Assembly: GCF_002155965.1 (NCBI RefSeq)
Contig: NZ_MUMH01000134.1
Span: 1-64,000, forward strand
DNA from: Allokutzneria sp. NRRL B-24872
GTDB lineage: Bacteria; Actinomycetota; Actinomycetes; Mycobacteriales; Pseudonocardiaceae
DNA length: 64,000 nucleotides
Reading direction: 5' to 3'
Position numbers and translations under genes: made by a program. The notes below the pieces were generated by a model, which searched no databases, had not been told where the DNA came from, and saw nothing but the letters and a program-made list of their open reading frames with translations. Below are positions 10,844 to 19,165 of this stretch, in pieces (within the stretch, counting starts at the first letter, position 1; each line of letters starts with the position of its first letter).

Positions 10844-10879
10844 TGTCATGCCGACAACCACATTCGGCCCGGCATGACA
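10844..10879 (+). promoter_or_regulatory. Perfect 10-bp inverted repeat upstream of the Uma2 gene
   Basis: TGTCATGCCG (10844-10853) and CGGCATGACA (10870-10879) are exact complements separated by 16 nt. They end 25 nt before the GTG start, so they could be a split operator or a 5' hairpin near the ribosome binding site (GGAGGT at 10890-10895). Function is inferred from symmetry and position only. Confidence 0.5.
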
Positions 10880-10904
10880 GACCGGACACCGGAGGTGACC
10901 CGCA

Positions 10905-11456
10905 GTGGCAGCAGCAGCGGAAACGTTCCCCCAGCACCCGCAACGCTGGACGCTCGACGAGGTCCTCGCACTCCCCGAGGACCAGGGCCAGCGGGTCGAG
11001 CTCGTCGACGGGACCGTTGTCGTGAGCCCCGCTCCCGGAGGAGGGCACCAGCGCGTTCTGCATCGTCTGCAGGTGAGTGTGGACAGAGCTGTTCCGACGG
11101 AGTACGAGCTGTTGCCCGGGGTCAATGTCGTCCTGAACGGAGAGCGGCTGCTCATTCCAGATCTCGTCATCACGATGGTTCCAGGGGCGAACACCCTCTA
11201 CTTCGACGCGGCTGACATCCTGCTCGCGGTCGAGGTTCTGTCACCGTCCTCGCGGGTCTACGACCGCGCTCTGAAACGGCAGTTGTACGCCGAGGCCGCC
11301 ATCCCGTTCTTCGTCATCGTGGACCCGGTGGCCGAGCCCGTGTCCGCGATCGCCTACGAGTTCGACGGGGCTGGTTATCGCGAGACGGTGCGCAGCGACA
11401 ACGGCGTGCTGAAGTGGGAGCGCCCGTTCCCGGTCCTGGTGGATCTCGCACGGTGA
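10905..11456 (+). CDS. Uma2-family (DUF820) PD-(D/E)XK endonuclease-like protein
   Basis: The 183-residue protein matches the Uma2 family, which is abundant in actinobacteria and cyanobacteria. It has the N-terminal WTLDEVLALPEDQGQRVELVDG and the core LIPDLVITMVPG. It also has EVLSPSSRVYDRALKRQLYAEAAIPFFVIVDP, which carries the E-x-K-type active-site residues. The family has a restriction-nuclease fold, but its cellular role is unproven. It starts at a GTG behind GGAGGT. No methyltransferase or toxin partner sits next to it. Confidence 0.9.
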   Translation: MAAAAETFPQHPQRWTLDEVLALPEDQGQRVELVDGTVVVSPAPGGGHQRVLHRLQVSVDRAVPTEYELLPGVNVVLNGERLLIPDLVITMVPGANTLYFDAADILLAVEVLSPSSRVYDRALKRQLYAEAAIPFFVIVDPVAEPVSAIAYEFDGAGYRETVRSDNGVLKWERPFPVLVDLAR

Positions 11457-11491
11457 ACCCGGGCCGGAGTGGCTGACGAGCAGCGGCTACG

Positions 11492-12493
11492 GTGAGCGGC
11501 GTGACTGGAACGGTGTCCGCGATCCTGGCAACGATCCCCAGCCCTGACCGGGGCGTTTGGTACATCGGCCCGATCCCGCTGCGCGCCTACGCGCTCTGCA
11601 TCATCGCGGGCATCGTGGTGGCGATCGCCTGGGGTGAGCGCCGCTTCGTCGCCAGGGGCGGGGAGAAGGGCGCGGTCACCGACATCGCGGTCTTCGCGGT
11701 CCCGTTCGGCCTGGTCGGCGGGCGGCTCTACCACGTGGCCACGGACTGGCCGAAGTACTTCGGCCCCGGCGGCAACCCGGTGGACGCGCTCAAGATCTGG
11801 CAGGGCGGCCTCGGCATCTGGGGAGCCATCGCGCTGGGCGCGGTCGGCGCGCTGATCGCCTGCCGCAAGCGCGGCATCCCGCTGCCCGCCTTCGCGGACG
11901 CGGTCGCGCCGGGCATCGTGGTGGCGCAGGCCATCGGCCGCCTCGGCAACTGGTTCAACCAGGAGCTCTACGGCGGTCCGACGGATCTGCCGTGGGGCCT
12001 GGAGATCTACCGCAGGATCGACCCGGTCACCAACCTGGAGGACCCGCTCGGCGGCGTGGCCATGGACCACACGCCGATCGCGGTGGTGCACCCGACCTTC
12101 CTCTACGAGCTGCTGTGGAACCTCGGCGTCGCGGCGCTGATCGTCTGGGCCGACCGGCGCTTCCGCCTCGGCCACGGCCGGGTGTTCGCGCTCTACGTCG
12201 CGGGCTACACCGCTGGCCGGTTCTGGATCGAGATCATGCGCCAGGACGACGCCACGCTGATCGCGGGCATCCGGATCAACGTGTTCACCTCGGTCCTGCT
12301 CTTCCTCGGCGCGGTGATCTACCTGGTGCTGGCCAAGAAGCGCGGTGAGCGCGAGGACCTCGCCGCACTGCGGGCCGCGCACGAGGGCGAGCCGGAACCC
12401 GAGCCCGAACCGGAACCGGCCGAAGAGAAGAAGGCCGAGGAAAAGCCGGTCGAGTCCGCGACGGTCGACCCGACGAAGACGGACAAGACCTAA
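11492..12493 (+). CDS. lgt: Prolipoprotein diacylglyceryl transferase Lgt
   Basis: Lgt transfers diacylglycerol from phosphatidylglycerol to the lipobox cysteine of prolipoproteins in the membrane. The 333-residue protein has about seven helices, the signature GRLGNWFNQELYG, and the conserved VHPTFLYELLWN and GHGRVFALYVAGYTAGRFWIE. The C terminus carries a cytosolic acidic tail with (PE)n and EEKKAEEK, often seen in actinobacterial Lgt. GTG 11492 is used; GTG 11501 is an alternative. At least three lipoproteins are encoded in this window (TAXI SBP, BtuF, XylF). Confidence 0.95.
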   Translation: MSGVTGTVSAILATIPSPDRGVWYIGPIPLRAYALCIIAGIVVAIAWGERRFVARGGEKGAVTDIAVFAVPFGLVGGRLYHVATDWPKYFGPGGNPVDALKIWQGGLGIWGAIALGAVGALIACRKRGIPLPAFADAVAPGIVVAQAIGRLGNWFNQELYGGPTDLPWGLEIYRRIDPVTNLEDPLGGVAMDHTPIAVVHPTFLYELLWNLGVAALIVWADRRFRLGHGRVFALYVAGYTAGRFWIEIMRQDDATLIAGIRINVFTSVLLFLGAVIYLVLAKKRGEREDLAALRAAHEGEPEPEPEPEPAEEKKAEEKPVESATVDPTKTDKT

Positions 12494-12504
12494 CATCGGT
12501 CCCC

Positions 12505-13170
12505 ATGCGCATCCTCGTCGTCGAGGACGACGACCGAGTGGCACGCGGGCTGGTCACCGCGTTGCAGCACGCCGGCTACGACGTGCACCGGGTGGCGACC
12601 GCGGCGGCAGCGCTGCAAGCGGGCCACGCGGACGTCGTCCTGCTCGACCTGGGCCTGCCCGACGCTGACGGGCTCGACCTGTTGCGCAGGCTGCGGCAGA
12701 CCGAGGGCATGGCGATCATCGCGGTCACCGCGCGCGGCGAGGAGCGGGAACGCGTCCTCGGCCTGCGCAGCGGCGCGGACGACTACGTGGTCAAGCCCTT
12801 CGGCACGGCGGAGCTGCTGGCCAGGGTCGAGGCCGTGCTCCGGCGCACCCGCTCCGCGCGGGCCAGCGCCGAGACCGAGGCCGAGACGATCGAGGCGGGC
12901 AAGCTCAGCGTCGACCTCTCCTCGCGAGTGGCCACTGTGGACGGTGAGCAGATCCTGTTGACCCGCAAGGAGTTCGACGTGCTCGCGCTGCTGGTGGCGC
13001 GACCGGGCAGCGTGGTCAGCCGCGACCACATCCTGGACCAGGTGTGGCACACCAGCTGGGAGGCGCGCTCACGCAGCCTGGACACCCACATCGCGACGCT
13101 GCGCGGCAAGCTCGGCGAGCACGTCCGCATCGAGACCGTGCGCGGCGTCGGCTACCGCCTGGCCAGGTGA
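12505..13170 (+). CDS. OmpR/PhoB-family response regulator
   Basis: The 221-residue protein has an N-terminal receiver domain with acidic pair EDDD, phosphoacceptor aspartate in VVLLDLGLPDADGLDLL, and conserved T in VTARGE and K in DDYVVKPF. The C-terminal winged helix ends DTHIATLRGKLGEHVRIETV with RGVGYRL. The kinase gene starts 3 bp after its stop, so they form a two-component pair. The input signal and regulon are unknown. Confidence 0.95.
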   Translation: MRILVVEDDDRVARGLVTALQHAGYDVHRVATAAAALQAGHADVVLLDLGLPDADGLDLLRRLRQTEGMAIIAVTARGEERERVLGLRSGADDYVVKPFGTAELLARVEAVLRRTRSARASAETEAETIEAGKLSVDLSSRVATVDGEQILLTRKEFDVLALLVARPGSVVSRDHILDQVWHTSWEARSRSLDTHIATLRGKLGEHVRIETVRGVGYRLAR

Positions 13171-13173
13171 GCC

Positions 13174-14538
13174 GTGCTGCGCAGGCTGCTCGGCGTGCTG
13201 GTGCCACTGCTGGTCGTGCTCGCCGCGGCCATGGGCGTCCCGCTGGCGATGGCCGTCGCCGAGGGCGAGACGCAGCGGATGTACCTGGACCGCCTCGCCG
13301 ACGCCAGCCGCTTCGCCTCGCTCGCGGACAACGCGCTCTCCTCCGGCCGCACGGCCGCACTGCGTGACGAGATGGTCCGCTACGACGCCCTGTACAGCAG
13401 CCCGGCCGCCCTGGTCGCGCCCGGCGGGCGGATCATCCTGGCCTCGCGGGAGAACTTCGACCTCACCGTCCCCACGGTCTCCGAACAGCTGGAGCTGGCC
13501 TTCGCGGGCTACCGCCCCGAGCCGCCGGAGATCGTGTGGCCGTGGCGCGACGCCCCGCTTGTCGTCGTCGAGCCGGTCGGCCGGGACAGCGAGGTCGTCG
13601 CCTCGGTGGTGACGGTGTCCTCGACGGCGCCCCTGCGCGCGCAGATCGAGCAGATCTGGTGGCTGCTGGTGCTGGTCGGCCTGGTGCCGTTGCTGGCGCT
13701 GGTCGCGGTGGCCTGGCCGATCTCGCGGTGGGTGCTGCGGCCGATCCACCAGCTCGACGAGGCGACCGCGCGCGTGGCCAGCGGCAAGCTCGACACCCGG
13801 GCCGACGTGGACGGTCCGCCGGAGCTGCGGCGGCTCGCGGTGTCCTTCAACAGCATGGTCGACGTGGTCGGCCGGGCACTGCGCCGTCAGCGCGCGTTCG
13901 TCGCCGACGCATCGCACCAGCTGCGCAACCCGCTGGCGAGCCTGCGCTTGGCCGTGGAGAACCTCCAGCCGCACCTGGACTCCGAGGCAGCTCGCCAAGC
14001 GCACGAGATCGCCGTCGAAGAGGCCGCGGAGATGGGCCGCGTCCTGGACGCGCTGCTCGCGGCGACCCGCCTGGACAGCGCCGTGGCGGCCGAACCGGTG
14101 GAGCTGGACAGCTTGGTCGCCACGCACGAGCCCGCGTGGGCCGCGTCGGCGCTGCGCGCGGAGATCGAGCTGCACGTGGACATCCCTGGCGGGCTCCGCG
14201 TCCTGGAGCCGCCGGGTGGGCTCGGCAGCGTGCTGGACGAGCTGGTGGGCAACGCCGTCCGGCTCTCCGGCGGCAGCGAGATCGTGGTGCGCGCGGAACT
14301 CGTCGGCGCCATGGTCGAGCTGCACGTGGTCGACGACGGCACGGGACTGCCGGAGGCAGAGCGCGTTGCGGCGCTCGACCGCTTCTGGCGCTCGCCGCGA
14401 CACCAGAACATCGCGGGCACCGGCCTCGGCCTGGCGATCTGCGCTGAGCTGGTCACCGCGGCGGGCGGCCAACTCGAACTGCTCTCCCCGGGTCCGCACG
14501 GCCTCGACGCCGTGGTTCGCCTCCCCGCAGCGGACTGA
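13174..14538 (+). CDS. Sensor histidine kinase
   Basis: The 454-residue membrane kinase has an N-terminal helix (LLGVLVPLLVVLAAAMGVPL), an extracytoplasmic segment of about 130 residues, and a second helix (WWLLVLVGLVPLLALVAVAW). These are followed by HAMP, a HisKA domain with phosphoacceptor in ADASHQLRNPLASLR, and an HATPase domain (ELVGNAVRLSGG, DDGTGLPEAER, GTGLGLAICAEL). The N-box is intact. It starts at a GTG 3 bp after its response regulator. Confidence 0.94.
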   Translation: MLRRLLGVLVPLLVVLAAAMGVPLAMAVAEGETQRMYLDRLADASRFASLADNALSSGRTAALRDEMVRYDALYSSPAALVAPGGRIILASRENFDLTVPTVSEQLELAFAGYRPEPPEIVWPWRDAPLVVVEPVGRDSEVVASVVTVSSTAPLRAQIEQIWWLLVLVGLVPLLALVAVAWPISRWVLRPIHQLDEATARVASGKLDTRADVDGPPELRRLAVSFNSMVDVVGRALRRQRAFVADASHQLRNPLASLRLAVENLQPHLDSEAARQAHEIAVEEAAEMGRVLDALLAATRLDSAVAAEPVELDSLVATHEPAWAASALRAEIELHVDIPGGLRVLEPPGGLGSVLDELVGNAVRLSGGSEIVVRAELVGAMVELHVVDDGTGLPEAERVAALDRFWRSPRHQNIAGTGLGLAICAELVTAAGGQLELLSPGPHGLDAVVRLPAAD

Positions 14539-14553
14539 CCTCAGTACATCTGC

Positions 14554-14580
14554 TTGCGCGTATATATGCTTTCGCGTATG
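14554..14580 (+). promoter_or_regulatory. Probable ArsR operator/promoter region
   Basis: This AT-rich island in otherwise GC-rich DNA contains GCGTATATATGC (14558-14569), a near palindrome. A second GCGTAT lies at 14574-14579, 8 bp before the ArsR ATG. ArsR-type repressors usually bind such imperfect palindromes over their own promoter. The assignment rests on position and base composition. Confidence 0.45.
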
Positions 14581-14588
14581 TTCGCGGC

Positions 14589-14924
14589 ATGGCATCCACC
14601 GTGCAACAGCGACTGGCGGCGATCTCCGAACCGAACCGCTTCCAGATCGTGGAGTTGCTGAAGGACGGGCCGCAGCCGGTCGGCGGCATCGTCGACGCGC
14701 TCGGCCTCGGCCAGCCGCAGGTGTCCCGGCACCTGCGACTGCTCGCCGACGCGGACGTGGTCGAGTCGGCCAAGCGGGCCCAGCAGCGGATCTACCGGCT
14801 GCACCCCGACGCGATGCACGTGATCAGTGACTGGGCGCAGGGCTTCGCGGCGCTGTGGGCGGACCGGATGGACCGCCTCGGCTCCTTCCTCGAAGAAGAC
14901 CGCGCAAACGAGCAGAACCAATGA
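14589..14924 (+). CDS. ArsR/SmtB-family repressor
   Basis: The 111-residue winged-helix protein begins MASTVQQRLAAISEPNRFQIVELLKDG and has the recognition segment LGLGQPQVSRHLRLLADADVVESAKRAQQRIYRLHP. No metal-binding cysteine (ELCVCDL-type) is visible, so it is not an obvious metal sensor. ArsR genes of this type are commonly paired with SRPBCC proteins, as here. The stop overlaps an ATG of the next frame, but the better ribosome binding site points to the GTG 12 bp further on. Confidence 0.92.
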   Translation: MASTVQQRLAAISEPNRFQIVELLKDGPQPVGGIVDALGLGQPQVSRHLRLLADADVVESAKRAQQRIYRLHPDAMHVISDWAQGFAALWADRMDRLGSFLEEDRANEQNQ

Positions 14925-14935
14925 GGAGATCGACC

Positions 14936-16240
14936 GTGCCCGACGGCATCGTGATCGACAGGACGAACAACGTGGTCCACATCAGCCGTACCTACGCCGC
15001 CGGTGTCGACCGCGCTTGGTGGGCGTGGACGGACCCGGAAGCGCTCAGCCGCTGGTGGGGGCCGCAGGGCTGGGCGGCCACCGTGTACGAGATGGACGTG
15101 CGCCCCGGCGGTCGCTGGCGGTTCCAGATGGCGCCGGTGGACGGCTCGGCGGCCGCGGTCCGCAGTGTCTCCACCTACACCGAAGTCACTCCGCTCGCCG
15201 AGCTGGCCTACGACGGCGGTTTCGCCGACGAGGCGTGGCAGCCCGAAGGCACGGACACCTTTCCCACCACAGTCACGTTTGCCGCTGCTGGCACCGGTTG
15301 CACCGTCGATGTCGCGGCGAGCTTCCCCGACAGCGCGGCGCTGCAACGGGCCGTCCAGCTGCGGATGGCCGATGGTTACGCCGAGGCGCTCGACCGGCTC
15401 AGCGACGTGCTGGACACCTTCGCTCAAGGAGAAACGACCATGGACACCCTCATCTCGGCCGATGGCACCACGATCGCCTACGAGCTGACCGGCTCCGGCC
15501 CCGCGATCATCGTGGTCAGCAACGTCGCGGAGGACCACACCGGCGCCGCGGACATCGTTGCCGCGTTGGCCAAGGACTTCACCGTGCTCAGCTTCGACCG
15601 CCGTGGCCGTGGCGCCAGCGGTGACCCGCAGCCCTACGACCCGGCGCGTGAGATCGAGGACATCTCGGCACTGATCGACGTCCTCGGCGGTTCCGCGGCC
15701 CTGACCGGCGGCTCCGGCGCGTGCGGACTCGCGTTGGACGCTGCCAGCGCGCTGGGCGACAAGGTCAGCGGCCTCTACCTCTACGAGCCCCCGTTCATCA
15801 TCGACGGCTCCCGGCCGCCGGTTCCCGCTGACGCCATCGAGCACCTGGAGGCGTTGGTCTCGGCCGGGAAGCGCAGTGAGGCCAGCGAGTACTTCATGAC
15901 CGAGGTGCTCCGCGTCCCCGCCGAGTACATCCCGATGATGAAAGCGGACCCGTCGTGGGAGGTGATGTCGACCTACGCCCACACCTACGCCTACGACCTC
16001 AGGTTCTGGCGCGGCCTTCAGGACGGCAAGCCGCTGCCCACCGACCGCTGGACCATCAACGCGCCGATCGCCGTCGCTGTGGGCGGCAACGGCGAGGCGT
16101 TCATGCGCGTGGGAGCCGAGGCGCTCGCCGCGATCCTGCCGAACGTCACCGTGCTGACCCTGGCCGACCACGACCACTCCGCGTTCTGGTCGGCCCCCGA
16201 ACCCGTCGCCGACCAAGCCCGCGCGTTCCTCCTCGGCTGA
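14936..16240 (+). CDS. SRPBCC (AHSA1-type) domain fused to an alpha/beta hydrolase
   Basis: The 434-residue reading frame has two parts. Residues 1-165 are an AHSA1/START-like SRPBCC domain (RTYAAGVDRAWWAWTDPEAL, RWWGPQGW, VRPGGRWRF). Residues 169-434 are an alpha/beta hydrolase (IAYELTGSGPAIIVVSN, the elbow TGGSGACGLALDAAS with serine kept but the last glycine replaced, and the histidine in ADHDHSAFW). GTG 14936 is chosen because GAGGAG precedes it by 7 nt; ATG 14921 is an alternative. At the junction, AAGGAGA (15426-15432) lies 7 nt before ATG 15440, so the hydrolase has its own start signal without an intervening stop. It probably forms an operon with the ArsR gene. The substrate is unknown. 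Confidence 0.85.
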   Translation: MPDGIVIDRTNNVVHISRTYAAGVDRAWWAWTDPEALSRWWGPQGWAATVYEMDVRPGGRWRFQMAPVDGSAAAVRSVSTYTEVTPLAELAYDGGFADEAWQPEGTDTFPTTVTFAAAGTGCTVDVAASFPDSAALQRAVQLRMADGYAEALDRLSDVLDTFAQGETTMDTLISADGTTIAYELTGSGPAIIVVSNVAEDHTGAADIVAALAKDFTVLSFDRRGRGASGDPQPYDPAREIEDISALIDVLGGSAALTGGSGACGLALDAASALGDKVSGLYLYEPPFIIDGSRPPVPADAIEHLEALVSAGKRSEASEYFMTEVLRVPAEYIPMMKADPSWEVMSTYAHTYAYDLRFWRGLQDGKPLPTDRWTINAPIAVAVGGNGEAFMRVGAEALAAILPNVTVLTLADHDHSAFWSAPEPVADQARAFLLG

Positions 16241-16260
16241 CCGACATCGTGGGTTTGGCC

Positions 16261-16305
16261 CTGAATGACTCATTGAGGTACTTCAACGCACTGAATGAGT
16301 CATTG
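16261..16305. repeat. Two units of the TGAATGASTCATT palindromic repeat
   Basis: CTGAATGACTCATTGAGG at 16261 and CTGAATGAGTCATTG at 16291 are spaced exactly 30 bp apart, with spacer GGTACTTCAACGCA. The site is just past the hydrolase stop and before the integrase remnant. It belongs to the same family as the arrays at 39020-39195 and 48750-49045. Confidence 0.8.
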
Positions 16306-16384
16306 CTGCCCTCATTGCTGACCGACACGAACGGTGCAGCCTGAGCGTGAGGGCCTGACATGGGGTTCATCGTGTCTAGGGTGG

Positions 16385-18108
16385 ATGGGGACGACGTTGA
16401 GGGGGGTGGCGTGCTCATGGGCACGCGCCCCGAAGCGGTCGGCCAGGCGTGGCCTGAAGCGGGTTCGGGCTGAGAAGCGGGTTGAGGTCCCGTTCACCTC
16501 GGACAACGATGCGGCGTTGATCTATGCCCGAGAGTCGTACACGAAGGATGGTTCCACGGCGGAAGACGTCCAGTTCGAGAAAGGCTCGCAGTGGGCCAAC
16601 GCGTACGGCGTCCCGATTGTGGGCACGATCTCTGATCTGAGTGTGTCGGGCGCGCTGAGCGCTTTTGAGCGTTCCGAGTTGGGGCCATGGCTGGGCGAGA
16701 ATCCTCCGGCTCACTGGAAAACCTTGCTCGTTACGAAGCTCGATCGGGTGGGCCGGGAAACTGAAGACATTCTTGCGTTGTTTCGGTGGGCACGCGAGAA
16801 CGGCAAGCGCATTGTGTTTGTGTCTGAGGGCATTGGCACCTCGATGGAGCTTGCCAAGCTCATCATCGCTGTGCTTGCGGCTATCGCGGAGATGGAGCGC
16901 GATCGGATCGCTGAGCGGATCAAGGACGCGAAGGCCAGGCATCGGGAGCAAGGGCGCTGGATGGGCGACCGGTACGGGTATGGCTTGATGCCGGTGCGCC
17001 GCGAGAACGGTGAAGGGCTCGAAATCGCGATTGACCCGATCGCCGTTGAGGTGCTGCGGGAGTTGTCTGCCAAGGCGCGAAGCGGCGCGCGGCAGGCTGA
17101 TCTCATGCGGTGGCTGACCGAGCGGGAGATCCCGACGCCAATGGAGCGGACCAGGCAGCACAAAGCGGAGCGGGAAAATCTTCCGATGCCGCCGTTGGGG
17201 CCAAATGGGCGCTGCCGTCCGTGCGGGATGTGTTGACGAACACGGATCTCGTCGAGTGGGGCATCTTCGGTGAAGCGGAACAGAAGGAGATCAAGGCGAA
17301 CATTCTCCGGCCGGAATTTCAGGCACGAGGAGCGCGCCGGATCATGCCGTTCTCCGGCCTGTTTGTCTGCCCCGAGTGCGCTGGTCCGTTGTGGCTCAAG
17401 ACGCGCACGAACAGGTACACCAAGAAAGACGGCACGCCACGGGTGTATGAGACGAAGTCGTGGTACTGCCCGAAGAAACACATCACGTGTGGTGATGTTG
17501 AGGGGCTTGAGGCGTTGGCGATGGAGGAGTTCACCGCCGCGTTCTCCGCTGTGATGGTGCGGGAGCGTCAGGTGGTGCCTCCGACTGATCACGCCAACGA
17601 CATCGCGCGGCTGGAGCGGCGTTATGCAGACACGATGGGATCGGTGGTCAAGGCTCAGCCGGAGGAGCGCGCCGAGATCATCGCGACGGCGGAGGCGATG
17701 ATGGCGGAGGTGGACCGTCTTCGAGAGTTGCCGATCGATCCGGGCGGCCTGCGATGGGTGGACACTGACACGGTGTGGGCGGACAAGGTGCGCGGTCTTG
17801 ACCCGCTGGTCCGGCGAGAGGTGTTCCTCTTCTTCGGGGTCCGGTTCGTGGTCCGTGCGGCTGATCGGATCGTTCCCGTGATCGAGGTACCGACCGGGGC
17901 ACGTGATCGGGACGTGCGGAACATCAACGTTCGGGGCGGTGCCGTGATCGAGATCAGCACCGACACCGGGGAACGCTTCGTCGGGGTGGCCCCCGGACTG
18001 ATCGTGAGACCGAACCTTGATCCGGACGCCCTGCCCGAGCACGCACAGGTGATCGAGGGGACACCGGAGGTGTGGCAGGACGTGGCCAGCCGCACCAACC
18101 CGATCTAA
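16385..18108 (+). pseudogene. Large serine recombinase (integrase) interrupted by a frameshift
   Basis: The first part, to a stop at 17236, has the serine resolvase domain: catalytic Ser in IYARESYTKDGST, then TKLDRVGRETEDILALFRWA and ELAKLIIAVLAAIAEMERD. The start of the Recombinase domain follows. The second part is in another frame (to 18108). It continues with ALPSVRDVLTNTD, the zinc ribbon CPECAGPLW / YCPKKHITCG and a coiled-coil region. The switch needs a -1 shift near 17190-17215, next to TTGGGG, consistent with loss of one base. The start is uncertain (GTG 16334, ATG 16385 or GTG 16406). Base and codon use is less GC-biased than the neighbours. No phage genes surround it. Confidence 0.82.
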
Positions 18109-18111
18109 GCG

Positions 18112-18139
18112 GCTGTGGCCCGTGCGCACGGGCCACAGC
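18112..18139. terminator. Perfect 28-bp palindrome after the integrase
   Basis: GCTGTGGCCCGTGC is followed directly by its exact reverse complement, giving a 12-bp stem with a GCGC loop, 3 bp after the integrase stop. The most likely role is transcription termination. A recombination-site role cannot be excluded but has no support. Confidence 0.75.
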
Positions 18140-18148
18140 ATCGCCGGT

Positions 18149-18370
18149 GCGGGCTTGACTCGGGGTCAGGCATGGCCAGGCACACCCGCGCTCGGCCTGG
18201 CCACCCTGGTCACCGTCGCCAGCAGCCACGTCGGCACCCCGCAGGCGCTCGCCACCGCCTACAGTCGCGCGTTCGTGGTGATCGAGGCCCTGATGGTGGT
18301 CGTCGCCGCGCTGGCGCGCATCCTGCCATCCCAACGCGACGAACGCCGATCACCCGAACCGACGCGCTGA
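18149..18370 (+). pseudogene. Probable C-terminal fragment of an MFS-type transporter
   Basis: The open frame encodes about 70 residues, with LGLATLVTVASSHVGTPQAL and AYSRAFVVIEALMVVVAALA followed by a short charged tail. This resembles the last helices of drug-type MFS exporters. No upstream transporter part and no start signal are visible, so I treat it as a relic. Weak similarity by eye only. Confidence 0.4.
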
Positions 18371-18385
18371 CTACGTGGGGATCGG

Positions 18386-19015
18386 CTAACCCACGGGTGC
18401 GGTGAGGCTGCACTGGAGGCGGTAGCGGTGGCCGCCGAGCGGCTGCACTCCGGGAGTGTTGGCGAAGAGGTCGTGCAGGTCGTCGTGCGCGCCACTCGCT
18501 GCAGCTTCACCGTGTGCCTCCGCGGAGGTCCACTCGGTGTAGTTGAGCATCCAGCGGCCGTCGAGGCTGAGATGGAAATGCGCGGAGATCGCCCCCGGAT
18601 GGCCATCGTCCTCGGGCAGCGCGGCGATCAGCGAGTCGACGAACCAGCGCTGCCGCTCCGGACCGTCCACTGTGAACAACGCGGTCACCAGGCACCCCGG
18701 CACACGGGTCTCCTCCGGCGTGGTCAGGCTGCGGTACACCCGGTAGGCGATCGGCTCCGCGCCCAGTGCGTGCAAGCCGGGCAGATCGCCAGAGGGTTGC
18801 TCGGACGTGCGCTGGATGTAGGCCAGCACGCTTGCCCCGTCCGTACCCAGATAGCAGCTCAGCGACACCACGTCCGCGGGCCAGGGCTCACGCTGCCAGT
18901 CGATGAGCAGTTGCTCGGCGACGGTGCGTTGTTCGCGCTCGTCGGCCACATCGCGAAAGGCGACCAGAACGGTACGGACGTCGGGCCGGTCGACGACTGG
19001 GAACGGCACTGCCAT
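18386..19015 (-). CDS. Antibiotic biosynthesis monooxygenase (ABM)-like protein
   Basis: The 209-residue protein looks like two tandem ferredoxin-like ABM modules. Each begins with a VRTVLVAFR or VPGCLVTALFTVDGPERQRWFVD-type strand/helix. Each ends with a WQREPWPADVVSLSCYLGTD or PGAISAHFHLSLDGRWMLNYTEW segment. Such proteins are small oxygenases or cofactor-free enzymes of unknown substrate. The ATG at 19015 is chosen because GAGGAG lies 6 nt upstream; the frame stays open to 19075. It stands alone between the integrase scar and the TAXI gene. Confidence 0.72.
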   Translation of the reverse strand: MAVPFPVVDRPDVRTVLVAFRDVADEREQRTVAEQLLIDWQREPWPADVVSLSCYLGTDGASVLAYIQRTSEQPSGDLPGLHALGAEPIAYRVYRSLTTPEETRVPGCLVTALFTVDGPERQRWFVDSLIAALPEDDGHPGAISAHFHLSLDGRWMLNYTEWTSAEAHGEAAASGAHDDLHDLFANTPGVQPLGGHRYRLQCSLTAPVG

Positions 19016-19109
19016 GGGCATCTCCTCGTCATCAGGTGGAGTTAGACACCATCCGATACCGGACGATCTGGACATGGCAACGGAATTTCCGGTTACCTGT
19101 GAAGGCTAT

Positions 19110-19143
19110 GAGGTACTTGAGCGTCCTGAATGAGTCATTCAGG
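19110..19143. repeat. Single unit of the TGAATGASTCATTCA palindromic repeat
   Basis: CCTGAATGAGTCATTCAGG (19125-19143) is a perfect palindrome around one central base. It is preceded by GAGGTACTTGAGCGT, nearly identical to the spacer between the two units at 16261-16305. It lies 22 bp from the 3' end of the TAXI gene. Confidence 0.8.
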
Positions 19144-19165
19144 GCTTAAGCGGCGGCGGTGGGGG

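Noticed and set aside
16334-17236. Treating the first integrase half as a complete small resolvase
   Set aside because: It ends in the middle of the Recombinase domain with an unrelated tail, and the missing zinc ribbon and coiled coil continue in the next frame.
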